From the NCBI RefSeq assembly GCF_036013745.1, contig NZ_CP107880.1, forward strand, positions 1,736,001 through 1,800,000: a stretch of 64,000 bases of DNA, read 5' to 3'. The translations under genes and the position numbers were made by a program. Of this stretch, positions 46,459-54,587 are shown in pieces. The notes beneath the pieces were generated by a model that saw nothing but the letters and a program-made list of their open reading frames with translations, ran no database searches and was not told the origin of the DNA. How positions within the stretch are numbered: position 1 is the stretch's first letter; each line of letters opens with the position of its first letter. Source of the DNA: Streptomyces sp. NBC_00483 (GTDB lineage: Bacteria; Actinomycetota; Actinomycetes; Streptomycetales; Streptomycetaceae).

Positions 46459-48120
46459 TCAGGCGATCTCCCACCACACCGTCGTGTCGGCGGGCAGTTC
46501 TACGTGACCGTCGGCCACCTCCACCGGCGCGGACGCGAGCAGTACGTCGCCCGGGGCGGGGATGCGGACCGCGGCGCCCGTGGTGTTGACCGTGCAGGCG
46601 AAGCCGGAGCGCTCGAAGTGGAGCACGCCCTGCGGGGCGTCCCCGTGCCACTTCACACCGTCGCCGGCGCCGAGGCCCGGCGTGGTCCGGCGCAGCGCGA
46701 GAGCCGAGCGGTACATCTCCAGGGTCGAGTCCGGGTCGCCGGTCTGCGCCTCGACGCTCAACTCCCCCCAGGTGTCGGGCTGCGGGAGCCAGCTGCCGCC
46801 GTCACCGAAGCCGTACGAGGATCCGTCGCGCGTCCACGGGATCGGCACCCGGCAGCCGTCACGGAAGCCGTCCTGGCCCTCGGCGCGGAAGTACGAGGGG
46901 TCCTGGCGGACCTCGTCGGGCAGGTCCGTGACGTCCGGGAGGCCGAGCTCCTCGCCCTGGTAGATGTACGCCGAGCCGGGCAGGGCGAGCATCAGCAGGG
47001 TGGCGGCGCGGGCGCGGCGCAGGCCGAGTTCGCGGTCGCCGGGGGTGCGGATCTGGGTGCCGCCGGGCGGGTTGGCGTAGCGGGTGGCGTGCCGGGTGAC
47101 GTCGTGGTTGGAGAGGACCCAGGTGGCGGGGGCGCCGACGGGGCGCATCGCGTCGAGCGAGCTGTCGATGATCTCGCGCAGGCCCTCGGCATCCCAAGGG
47201 GCGCCCAGGTACTGGAAGTTGAAGGCCTGGTGCAGCTCGTCGGGACGGACGTAGTTCGCGGTGCGCTCGACCGTCGGGGTCCACGCCTCGGCGACGAAGA
47301 TGCGCTCGCCGTCGTACTCGTCGAGGATCGTGCGCCAGGAGCGGTAGATCTCGTGTACGCCGTCCTGGTCGAAGAACGGCATCACGTCGTTGCCGAGGAG
47401 CTTCAGCTGCTCACCGCCGCCGAGGTCCGGCAGTCCCTCCGCCTTGACGAGGCCGTGCGCGACGTCGACGCGGAATCCGTCGACGCCCATGTCCAGCCAG
47501 AAGCGCAGGATGGAGCGGAACTCGTCGGCGACCGCCGGGTGTTCCCAGTTGAGGTCGGGCTGCTCGGGCGCGAAGAGGTGCAGGTACCACTCGCCGTCCG
47601 GGAGCCGGGTCCAGGCGGGGCCGCCGAAGATGGACTCCCAGTCGTTGGGCGGGAGTTCACCGCCCGCGCCCTTGCCGGCGCGGAAGTGGTAGCGGTCGCG
47701 CAGCGGCGATCCGGGGCCGTCCGCGACGGCCCGCTTGAACCACTCGTGCTGGTCGGAGGAGTGGTTGGGGACCAGGTCGACGATGATGCGCAGGTCCAGG
47801 GCGTGCGCGTCGCGGATCACCGCGTCGGCGTCGAGCAGGGTGCCGTACATGGGGTCGACGGCCCGGTAGTCGGCGACGTCGTAGCCGCCGTCGGCCTGCG
47901 GCGAGGCGTAGAACGGGGACAGCCACACCGCGTCCACGCCCAACTCGCGCAGGTGCGGCAGGCGTCGGCGGATGCCTTCGAGGTCACCGGTGCCATCGCC
48001 GTCGCTGTCCGCGAAGCTGCGCGGATAGACCTGGTAGATGACCGCGTCCCGCCACCAGTCGGTGGCCTGGCGGGTCGTGGTGGCGGCGGCCACCGGCTCG
48101 TCCGTGGAGTGCTGGCTCAT
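46459..48120 (-). CDS. aglA: GH13 alpha-glucosidase / oligo-1,6-glucosidase-like
   Basis: A 553-residue intracellular enzyme. GH13 motifs: IIVDLVPNHSSDQHEWF near residue 108, GVDGFRVDVAHGL with the nucleophile Asp near 217, FVAEAWTPT with the acid/base Glu near 275, and LSNHDVTRH near 342. Lack of a signal peptide and the operon position after malG fit a glucosidase that cleaves imported maltose or maltodextrins, as aglA does in Streptomyces maltose operons. The ATG at 48120 follows AAGGAC, 24 bases after the malG stop. Specificity for alpha-1,4 versus 1,6 bonds is not decided by the visible motifs. Confidence 0.93.
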   Translation of the reverse strand: MSQHSTDEPVAAATTTRQATDWWRDAVIYQVYPRSFADSDGDGTGDLEGIRRRLPHLRELGVDAVWLSPFYASPQADGGYDVADYRAVDPMYGTLLDADAVIRDAHALDLRIIVDLVPNHSSDQHEWFKRAVADGPGSPLRDRYHFRAGKGAGGELPPNDWESIFGGPAWTRLPDGEWYLHLFAPEQPDLNWEHPAVADEFRSILRFWLDMGVDGFRVDVAHGLVKAEGLPDLGGGEQLKLLGNDVMPFFDQDGVHEIYRSWRTILDEYDGERIFVAEAWTPTVERTANYVRPDELHQAFNFQYLGAPWDAEGLREIIDSSLDAMRPVGAPATWVLSNHDVTRHATRYANPPGGTQIRTPGDRELGLRRARAATLLMLALPGSAYIYQGEELGLPDVTDLPDEVRQDPSYFRAEGQDGFRDGCRVPIPWTRDGSSYGFGDGGSWLPQPDTWGELSVEAQTGDPDSTLEMYRSALALRRTTPGLGAGDGVKWHGDAPQGVLHFERSGFACTVNTTGAAVRIPAPGDVLLASAPVEVADGHVELPADTTVWWEIA

Positions 48121-48144
48121 GATGTCCTTGCTGCGTAGCCGGGT

Positions 48145-49068
48145 TCAGCCCTTGGTCCCGCCGGCGGTCAGGCCGGTGACCAGGTGCTTCTGGACAAGGT
48201 AGAAGAAAGCGGTCACCGGGATGGCGATCAACACCGCGGTCGCCGCCATCAGGTTCCACTGCGCGTCGTGCTCGCTGACGAAGCTCGACAGGCCGATCGC
48301 GAAGGTGTACTTGGTGTCACTGAGCATGAAGGTGTTGGCGAAGGCGACCTCGGCGAACGCCGTGATGAAGGCGTAGAACGCGGCGACCGCGATGCCCGGC
48401 TTAGCGAGCGGCAGGATGAGGCGCCAGAAGGTGCCGAACGGGCTGAGCCCGTCGATCCGGCCCGCCTCGTCGATCTCGCCGGGGATGGTGTCGAAGTAGC
48501 CCTTCAGCAGCCAGGTGCAGTACGGCACGATCGTCGTGCAGTTGATGAGGATGAGGCCCTGGTAGGTGTCGATCAGGCCGAGTTCCGAGAAGATCTCGTA
48601 GATGGGCACGATCAGCACGGCGATCGGGAAGGCCTGCGTGAGCAGCAGCATCCACATCAGCGGGCGGTAGCCGGGGAAGCGCATACGGGAGACGGCGTAG
48701 CCGGTGGTCGCCGCGAACAGCACGCCGACGAGCGTGGTGCCGAGCGCCACGATCAGCGTCGACGCCGCCCAGTAGAAGAACTGGGTGTGCTCCAGGACGT
48801 AACTGTAATTGTCGAGGGTCGCCTTGCTGAGGATGTTGCCCGGGTGCAGATAGTCGTCCTTGTCGGGCCCCAGCGACAGATACGTCAGCCAGACGACGGG
48901 GAACAGCGCGATGAGGCTCGCCACGGCGAGGATGCCGTGCGTGAGGGCCTTCGCGAGCGGGCTGCGCTCGCCACGCCTGCGTACGCGCCGGTTCTTCGCG
49001 GCAGCGCCGTCGGTCGCGGATCGCTGTGCGGGGATCCGCGACGCGGAGCGGGTGGTCGTGGTGCTCAT
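48145..49068 (-). CDS. malG: Maltose/maltodextrin ABC permease MalG
   Basis: A 307-residue inner-membrane permease with six helices. The EAA loop is GEIDEAGRIDGLSPFGTFWRL near residue 205 and the protein ends in LVTGLTAGGTKG, as MalG proteins do. Pairs with MalF, encoded just upstream. The ATG at 49068 is preferred to an upstream in-frame ATG because AGGAG stands eight bases before it. Operon order malE-malF-malG-aglA with no ATPase, so the shared MsiK ATPase is presumably used. Confidence 0.93.
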   Translation of the reverse strand: MSTTTTRSASRIPAQRSATDGAAAKNRRVRRRGERSPLAKALTHGILAVASLIALFPVVWLTYLSLGPDKDDYLHPGNILSKATLDNYSYVLEHTQFFYWAASTLIVALGTTLVGVLFAATTGYAVSRMRFPGYRPLMWMLLLTQAFPIAVLIVPIYEIFSELGLIDTYQGLILINCTTIVPYCTWLLKGYFDTIPGEIDEAGRIDGLSPFGTFWRLILPLAKPGIAVAAFYAFITAFAEVAFANTFMLSDTKYTFAIGLSSFVSEHDAQWNLMAATAVLIAIPVTAFFYLVQKHLVTGLTAGGTKG

Positions 49069-49087
49069 GATGTCGGCTCCTGCGGCG

Positions 49088-50080
49088 TCAGAGGGCGAGC
49101 TGCTCATTGCGCTTCAGCCAGCGGTAGTAGAAGGACGTGAAGACGGTGAGGATCGACAGGAGCAGCACCCCGTACGCGGCGGACTGCGCGAAGTCGCGCG
49201 GCTGCTGCCCGAAGCCGAGCCGGTAGGCCCAGGTGACGAGGATCTGCGCGTCCGGTGCCGTGTTGCCGAAGAGCAGGAAGATGATCGCGAACTGGTTGAA
49301 CGTCCAGATGATGCCGAGCAGGACGACGGTCGAGCTGACCGGCCTGAGGCCCGGCAGCGTGATGTGCCTGAAGCGCTGCCAGGCCGTCGCGCCGTCCATC
49401 TCGGCGGCCTCGTACAGCGACCCGTCGATGGACTGGAGCCCGCCGAGCAGCGAGATCATCATGAACGGCACACCGCACCACGTGTTGACGAGGATCGCGG
49501 CGATCCGCTGAAAGGTCGGGTCCTCCAGCCAGCTCGGCTGCGGCAGATGCAGCGAGCCGAGGGCCACGTTGATGATCCCGGAGTCGGCGAGCATGATGCG
49601 CCACGCGAAGACGGTGACGAAGGTCGGGACCGCCCACGGCAGGATCAGCAGCAGCCGGTAGATGGTGCGTCCGCGCAGCTTCTCGTTGAGGAGCAGCGCG
49701 AGGCCGAGCCCGATGCAGTAGTGCAGGGCGACGCAGATCGCCGTCCATGCGATGGTCCACACGAAGTGCGACCAGAAGCGGTCGTACGAGGAGGGGCCCC
49801 ACAGGATGTCGGCGTAGTTGTCGAGGCCGACGAACTTGTAGGTGGCCTCGATCTGGTTGACGCCGATGGTACGGGCCGAGTTGAGGCTGTTGGCGTCTGT
49901 GAGCGTCAGGTAGAAGCCGCGCACCAGCGGGTAGACAACGAGGACACCTAGGACGACGACCACCGGGGTGATCATCGCGTACGCGTACCAGTACTTGCGG
50001 TACGAGTCCTTGAAGCGCCGGATCGGGCCTGGGCGCGGCGCGCGCTTCTTCGCGGCCGGGCGGTCGACGGCAAGGGTCAT
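49088..50080 (-). CDS. malF: Maltose/maltodextrin ABC permease MalF
   Basis: A 330-residue permease with a basic Pro-rich cytoplasmic start and six helices beginning AMITPVVVVLGVLVVYPLVR. The EAA loop is LYEAAEMDGATAWQRFRHIT near residue 210. It lacks the large periplasmic loop of E. coli MalF, as usual in Gram-positive bacteria. The ATG at 50080 is spaced correctly from AGAAGG, whereas the GTG at 50089 directly abuts it. It follows malE by 98 bases. Confidence 0.93.
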   Translation of the reverse strand: MTLAVDRPAAKKRAPRPGPIRRFKDSYRKYWYAYAMITPVVVVLGVLVVYPLVRGFYLTLTDANSLNSARTIGVNQIEATYKFVGLDNYADILWGPSSYDRFWSHFVWTIAWTAICVALHYCIGLGLALLLNEKLRGRTIYRLLLILPWAVPTFVTVFAWRIMLADSGIINVALGSLHLPQPSWLEDPTFQRIAAILVNTWCGVPFMMISLLGGLQSIDGSLYEAAEMDGATAWQRFRHITLPGLRPVSSTVVLLGIIWTFNQFAIIFLLFGNTAPDAQILVTWAYRLGFGQQPRDFAQSAAYGVLLLSILTVFTSFYYRWLKRNEQLAL

Positions 50081-50178
50081 GCGGGGCACCTTCTGAATCG
50101 AGCTGCGGCAGGGCTGTGACAGGGCTGTGCCGGTTCGCGCCCACCCCTCCGGGGCGCGAACCGGCGTTTGCTAGCAGG

Positions 50179-51453
50179 TCACTTGGAGAAGCCGGGCAGC
50201 AGCTTGGCGAACGAGGTCTCCAGGCTGCTCACGCCCTGGTCCAGGGACTCCTTGCCGGTGGCGACCTTCGGCAGCTCCTGGTCCATCGGCGTCCACAGCG
50301 AGCTGTACTCGGGCAGCTCCGGGCGCGGCTGCGCGCTGCCGAGCACCTTCTGGTAGCCGGCGATGCCGGGGTCGGCGGTGACCTTCGCGGTGTACGCGTC
50401 CTGGCGGGTGGGCAGCGTCGCGTTCTTCAGGGCGACCTGCTCCTGCGTCTTCGCCGACGTCATCCACTTCACGAACTTCAGCGAGGCCTCCTGGTGGGCC
50501 TTGTCCGAACCCGCGTACAGGGACAGGTTGTGGCCGCCCGTCGGGGCGCCCGGCTTGCCGCCGGATCCTGCCGGGACGGTGGCGATGCCCAGGTTCTTCT
50601 TGTCCTTGAACGCGGAGCCCTTGTAGAAGTTGGTGATCTCCCACGGGCCCTGGATGGTCGAAGCGACCTTGCCGTTCACGAACGCGTCCTGGATGTGCGC
50701 GTACGCGTCGGCGGTGGCGTCGGCCTTGTGCAGGCCCTTGCCGCTGAACAGGCCCTTCCAGGTGGTGAGGCCCTTCTTGGCGGCGGCGGAGCCGATGGTG
50801 ATCTTCTTGCCCGCGGGGTCGACGGTGTCGGTGCCCTCGCCCATCAGGAACGGCTCGGCGTAGTAGCCGGCCGTGGAGCCCCAGAAGCCGTCGGCGCCGG
50901 TCTCGGCCTTCACCTTGGCCGCGTCCTTCTTCAACTGGTCCCAGCTGGTGGGCGCTTCGGTGATGCCCGCCTTCTTGAAGAGGGCCTTGTTGTAGACGAA
51001 GGCGAGGGTGTCGGTGACGAGCGGGACGCCGTAGGTCTTCCCGTCGAACTGGGCCTGCTTGATGAGGGACGCCTGGAACTTGTCCTTGTCGGCGAGTGCC
51101 TCGGTGCCGTCGAGCGGCAGCAGGTAGCTCTTCTTGGCGAACGCCGGGGTCCAGCCGACCTCGGCGCGCAGCACGTCGGGGGCGCCGCTCGCGCCGGCCG
51201 CCGTGTCGAACTTGTTCTGCGCCTGGTCGAAGGGCACGTTGACGTACTTGACCTTGATGTCCGGGTTGGCCTTGGTGAAGTCCTTGGCCAACTGCCGGTA
51301 CGTGGGGGCCTCGTTGGTCGCGTTCGACGTGTCCCACCACGTGATGGTGACCGGGCCCGACGCCTTGTCGCCGCTGTCGTCACTTCCACCGCAGGCCGTC
51401 GCCGCGAGTGCGAGGGACGCCACCACCGCGGTGGCCACAATGCCACGCCGCAT
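50179..51453 (-). CDS. malE: Maltose/maltodextrin-binding lipoprotein MalE
   Basis: A 424-residue solute-binding lipoprotein. The signal peptide ends in the lipobox LAATACGG, anchoring Cys21. VTITWWDTSNATNEAPTYRQ starts the mature binding fold, and later segments such as GPWEITNFYKGSAF and GGHNLSLYAGSDKAHQEA match maltose-type binding proteins. The ATG at 51453 has AGGAG upstream. First gene of the maltose operon and divergent from malR, with CTGCAAG boxes between, so maltodextrin-induced expression is expected. Confidence 0.94.
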   Translation of the reverse strand: MRRGIVATAVVASLALAATACGGSDDSGDKASGPVTITWWDTSNATNEAPTYRQLAKDFTKANPDIKVKYVNVPFDQAQNKFDTAAGASGAPDVLRAEVGWTPAFAKKSYLLPLDGTEALADKDKFQASLIKQAQFDGKTYGVPLVTDTLAFVYNKALFKKAGITEAPTSWDQLKKDAAKVKAETGADGFWGSTAGYYAEPFLMGEGTDTVDPAGKKITIGSAAAKKGLTTWKGLFSGKGLHKADATADAYAHIQDAFVNGKVASTIQGPWEITNFYKGSAFKDKKNLGIATVPAGSGGKPGAPTGGHNLSLYAGSDKAHQEASLKFVKWMTSAKTQEQVALKNATLPTRQDAYTAKVTADPGIAGYQKVLGSAQPRPELPEYSSLWTPMDQELPKVATGKESLDQGVSSLETSFAKLLPGFSK

Positions 51454-51503
51454 GAGAACTCCTAGAGGGTTGGGCCCGACTGGGCGACGTGAACGTAACA
51501 GCG

Positions 51504-51653
51504 CTGCAAGCCCGAGGAAAGACCTTGCTGAAAAATATTGCAGAGATGAGGGGAGGTTACGGCTTCGTGACCTCCAAGTTGCGGCACTCCCCGGGTGGTT
51601 ATCGCCCGTTACATGGGCTTATGTGGCACTGCAAGGGTCTGCAAGCTCTTGCC
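51504..51653. promoter_or_regulatory. MalR-type operator boxes between malE and malR
   Basis: CTGCAAG at 51504-51510; CTTGCTG (51524-51530) facing ATTGCAG (51537-51543); a second cluster CTGCAAG (51629-51635), CTGCAAG (51639-51645) and CTTGCC (51648-51653). The first group lies near the malE promoter, the second about 75 bases before malR. Pattern and place match LacI-type MalR control described for S. coelicolor. Confidence 0.7.
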
Positions 51654-51725
51654 ACGGGGCGGTGTCACAGGGATCATCGGGACTCTTGCCAGCTCCCCCA
51701 GCTCTTGGCCCCCACAAGGAGTGCG

Positions 51726-52811
51726 ATGACCCAGCTGCCCGCCCAGGCCGCCCGCAAGGCGGTCCCGGCCCCGCCCGCGACCGCGCGCCTCGCCGACATC
51801 GCGGCGCAGGCGGGGGTGAGCGAGGCGACGGTGAGCCGGGTCCTCAACAGCAAGCCGGGCGTCGCCGCGGCCACCCGCCAGTCGGTCCTCGCCGCGCTCG
51901 ACGTGCTCGGCTACGAACGGCCGGTGCGGCTGCGCCGGCGCAGCGAGGGGCTCGTCGGCCTGATCACGCCGGAGCTGGAGAACCCGATCTTCCCGGCGCT
52001 CGCCCAGGTCATCGGCCAGGCCCTGACCCGCCAGGGCTACACACCCGTCCTCGCGACACAGACCCCCGGCGGCTCGACCGAGGACGAGCTGACGGAGATG
52101 CTCGTCGACCGTGGTGTCACCGGCATCATCTACGTGTCGGGACTGCACGCGGACACCACCGCGGACATGCGGCGCTACGAGCAACTCCGGGCGCAGGGTG
52201 TGCCGTTCGTGCTCGTGGACGGGTTCTCGCCGCAGGTGCGGGCGCCGTTCATCTCGCCGGACGACCGGGCGGCCATGCAATTGGCGGTCACCCACCTCGG
52301 CTCGCTGGGCCACACGCGGATCGGTCTGGCGCTGGGGCCGAAGCGGTTCGTGCCGGTGCAGCGGAAGATCGAGGGCTTCGTGCGGGCGATGCGGGACCGG
52401 TTCGACCTCTCCCCCGACGACATCGAGCGCGAGTTCGTCCAGCACTCCCTGTACACACTGGAGGGCGGGCAGGCCGCGGCCTGCGACCTGATGGACCGCG
52501 GCTGCACGGCGATCGTGTGCGCCAGCGACATGATGGCGCTCGGCGCGATCCGGGCGGCGCGGCAGCGGGGGCTCGAGGTACCGGACGACATTTCGGTGGT
52601 CGGGTTCGACGACTCCCCGCTCATCGCGTTCACCGATCCGCCGCTCACGACGATCCGCAAGCCGGTGCAGGCGATGGGGCAGGCAGCGGTCCGCACGGTT
52701 CTCGAGGAGATCGGTGGGACTCCCGCGCCGCACACGGAGTTCGTGTTCATGCCGGAGCTGGTGGTTCGGGGGTCGACGGCGTCGGGGCCCAACATCGTGG
52801 CTCGGCGCTGA
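51726..52811 (+). CDS. malR: LacI-family maltose repressor MalR
   Basis: A 361-residue repressor. The N-terminal helix-turn-helix reads ARLADIAAQAGVSEATVSRVLNSKPGVAAATRQ (residues 19-51) and is followed by the LacI hinge. The periplasmic-binding-like effector domain contains GLITPELENPIFPALAQVI and DISVVGFDDSPLIAFTDPPLTTI. It is divergent from malE, as malR/reg1 is in other Streptomyces, where it represses amylase and maltose uptake genes in the absence of maltose or maltotriose. The ATG at 51726 follows AAGGAG. Its stop codon lies in the first of two 21-bp tandem repeats. Confidence 0.94.
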   Translation: MTQLPAQAARKAVPAPPATARLADIAAQAGVSEATVSRVLNSKPGVAAATRQSVLAALDVLGYERPVRLRRRSEGLVGLITPELENPIFPALAQVIGQALTRQGYTPVLATQTPGGSTEDELTEMLVDRGVTGIIYVSGLHADTTADMRRYEQLRAQGVPFVLVDGFSPQVRAPFISPDDRAAMQLAVTHLGSLGHTRIGLALGPKRFVPVQRKIEGFVRAMRDRFDLSPDDIEREFVQHSLYTLEGGQAAACDLMDRGCTAIVCASDMMALGAIRAARQRGLEVPDDISVVGFDDSPLIAFTDPPLTTIRKPVQAMGQAAVRTVLEEIGGTPAPHTEFVFMPELVVRGSTASGPNIVARR

Positions 52812-52849
52812 CCGCGAGGCACAAAGCACTGACCGCAAGGCACAAAGCG
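52808..52849. repeat. Two 21-bp tandem repeats covering the malR stop codon
   Basis: CTGACCGC, then GAGGCACAAAGCA in the first copy and AAGGCACAAAGCG in the second, give 19 of 21 matching positions. A third partial copy begins CTGAACG at 52850. Each unit holds a TGA; the first is the malR stop. Confidence 0.85.
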
Positions 52850-53231
52850 CTGAACGCTGCGGCGCCCCGCTCCGTATCCTGCACTGAGCCCGGGGCGCAC
52901 CGGGCTACTACGGGGGCCGTGCGGGAGGTACGGATGGCACGCAGAGCGCACCGCTGATCACGGGTGGCGCGGACGGCCGAGGGCGCCGCGCCCGTTTCGA
53001 TCTCTTCTCCTTGCTTACCAAGTGAACTCTGCTTTCTTTTTTCCCCGTGTGAGGAGTGCCGCTTCCCCCTGCCCGAAAACAGCGGGAAAGCGGCCGCGAA
53101 AACAGTTCCGGAAGTTATGTACGGATGCTTCAATTCCGCGTTGACATGCCCGAATTCGCATGTCAAAGCTTGCTCCAGCACCGCGATTCCGGAATTCGCC
53201 ACAACTCCGATGCCCCGGAAGGGGGAACACC
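52850..53231. other. Lower-GC leader region before the peptide cassette
   Basis: About 380 bases without a convincing gene. Base composition falls well below the surroundings, with pyrimidine runs (CTTTCTTTTTTCCCC near 53030) and several AT-rich words. It holds the dyad at 53141-53166 and a second small palindrome TTCCGGAA near 53186. Codon-position GC bias, so marked elsewhere, is lost here. It probably contains the promoter and regulatory sites of the peptide cassette and suggests recent acquisition. Confidence 0.5.
53141..53166. promoter_or_regulatory. Perfect 9-bp dyad upstream of the precursor gene
   Basis: TTGACATGC (53141-53149) and GCATGTCAA (53158-53166) are exact inverted repeats with an 8-base centre. 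The first half also contains a consensus -35 hexamer TTGACA. It stands 65 bases before the small peptide gene and could be an operator over its promoter; no good -10 hexamer follows at 17 bp. Confidence 0.5.
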
Positions 53232-53312
53232 ATGAAGAAGATTTCTGTCCGCAAGGCAGGGCCCATCCGTCTGACCACGGCCTGCTACTACCTCTGCGGC
53301 GACGCCGCGTAA
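53232..53312 (+). CDS. Candidate RiPP precursor peptide, 26 residues
   Basis: A very short gene starting ATG after a strong GGAAGGGGGAA ribosome site. The product begins MKKISVRKAGPIRL, which is basic like a leader, and ends TTACYYLCGDAA, which is a likely core with two cysteines (18, 22), two threonines (15, 16) and two tyrosines (19, 20). Nothing else in the 590 bases between malR and the M50 peptidase gene has a comparable ribosome site. Just after the TAA is a perfect 15-bp hairpin, then a gene for a PqqD-like/M50 protein, TPR protein and flavin reductase. Precursor, hairpin and maturation genes in this order are usual for ribosomal peptide clusters. I do not recognise the peptide family; no radical-SAM, LanM, YcaO or lasso-type enzyme is present. 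Confidence 0.7.
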   Translation: MKKISVRKAGPIRLTTACYYLCGDAA

Positions 53313-53325
53313 TTTGCGCCTCCTC

Positions 53326-53363
53326 GGCCGGGGCCGGACCGCCTTCGGGGTCCGGCCCCGGCC
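53326..53363 (+). terminator. Perfect 15-bp hairpin after the precursor gene
   Basis: GGCCGGGGCCGGACC (53326-53340) pairs without mismatch with GGTCCGGCCCCGGCC (53349-53363) around an 8-base loop containing TTCGG. It starts 13 bases after the stop. No T-tract follows. Such a structure can act as a partial terminator or 3'-end stabiliser that keeps precursor mRNA above that of the enzymes. Confidence 0.8.
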
Positions 53364-53399
53364 ACCTGACTTCCATCTCCTACAAGGGGGGTGTGCCGG

Positions 53400-54587
53400 A
53401 TGAACGACACCGTTCGTCTGCACCGGCTCACGATGGTCGCCGAGGACGACGGCGTGATGGTCGGCCGGCCCGACACCGGTTCGTACGCGGTGTTCCCCGA
53501 GGAGGGGGCACAGGCGCTGCGGATGTTCGCCGACGGGGCGTCCGTCGGCGAGGTCGGGGACTGGTACGAGCGCACGTGCGGCGACCCGCTCGACATGGAC
53601 GACTTCCTGGAAACCCTCGCCGACCTCGGTTTCCTGTACACCGGCGAGCCGGTCGCGGAGCCGCGGCGGGTGCGCAGGCAGGGGCTCGGCAGAGCGTTGT
53701 TCTCCTGGCCGGCCTGGGTCGCGTACGGCGTCCTGGTGGCGGCCGCGGTCGCCATGATGGTGCGCGAGCCCGGGCTGCGGCCCTCGTACCACCAGGTGTT
53801 CTTCACGCACTATCTGACGCTCATCCCGCTGACCGTCTTCGCGCTCGCGCTGCCGTGCATCGTCGTGCACGAGGCGTTCCACGCGCTCGCCGCGCGGCGG
53901 CTCGGCCTGCCGTCCACGCTCGGGATCGGACGCAGGCTCTACTACATCGTCGCGGAGACGCGGCTCGATTCGCTGCTCAGCGTGGAGCGCAGGAAACGCT
54001 ATCTGGTCTTCTGCGCGGGCATGTTGGCGGATGTTGTTCTGCTCTGCGGGTTCACGCTGCTTTCGCTCGCGCTTGACACAAACGCAATTCCGTCGTGGAT
54101 TCACAAACTCTGTCTTGCTGTCGCCTTCACCTGTGTCCTGCGTCTCATCTGGCAATTCCTGTTCTATTTGGAGACGGACATCTATTACGTGGTGACGACC
54201 GCCACCGGATGTACGGATCTGCAGAATGCGTCGCGGTTCCGGGTCCGTACCGGGTTCCGCAAGGTACTGCGGCTCGCGCCGCCGACGGCGGACACCGAGT
54301 GGTCGCGGCGCGACCGCGCCGTGGCCCGCTGGTACGCACCGCTGCTCTGCGCCGGATACGGGTTCTCGCTGGCTTCGCTGGCCTGGGCCGGGATCCCGAC
54401 CGCCACACGCTTCTGGACGACGGTCGCCGACCGGCTCGGCGACCCGCACACCCCGTTCTGGGACCTGGTCGACGCGGCGGGCTTCCTGCTCCTGTCCGGC
54501 CTGCAGATCGGGCTGCTCGTCCACGTCACGCTGCGGGACCGACGGAACCGGTCCCGTACCAACTCACCTCAAGGAGCCCTGACATGA
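53400..54587 (+). CDS. PqqD-like / M50-type membrane zinc metallopeptidase
   Basis: A 395-residue membrane protein. Residues 1-80 form a PqqD-like peptide-recognition winged helix (YAVFPEEGAQALRMFADGAS, then MDDFLETLADLGFLYTGEP), normally used to bind RiPP leader peptides. Several membrane helices follow, with the zinc motif HEAFH at 157-161 in LPCIVVHEAFHALAARRLGL, as in site-2-protease/YydH-like M50 enzymes. The distal metal ligand is not obvious. The ATG at 53400 follows AAGGGGGG; a GTG at 53391 is too close to it. The middle of the gene (54060-54210) is poorer in GC than its surroundings. Probable role: binding, cutting or exporting the 26-residue peptide. Confidence 0.82.
   Translation: MNDTVRLHRLTMVAEDDGVMVGRPDTGSYAVFPEEGAQALRMFADGASVGEVGDWYERTCGDPLDMDDFLETLADLGFLYTGEPVAEPRRVRRQGLGRALFSWPAWVAYGVLVAAAVAMMVREPGLRPSYHQVFFTHYLTLIPLTVFALALPCIVVHEAFHALAARRLGLPSTLGIGRRLYYIVAETRLDSLLSVERRKRYLVFCAGMLADVVLLCGFTLLSLALDTNAIPSWIHKLCLAVAFTCVLRLIWQFLFYLETDIYYVVTTATGCTDLQNASRFRVRTGFRKVLRLAPPTADTEWSRRDRAVARWYAPLLCAGYGFSLASLAWAGIPTATRFWTTVADRLGDPHTPFWDLVDAAGFLLLSGLQIGLLVHVTLRDRRNRSRTNSPQGALT

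Noticed and set aside
53120..53312. Alternative reading frames of the region before the M50 gene (for example the minus-strand ORF 53015-53278)
   Set aside because: No ribosome site, no codon-position bias and no homology-like pattern; only the 26-codon ORF at 53232 has a strong ribosome site and fits the context.
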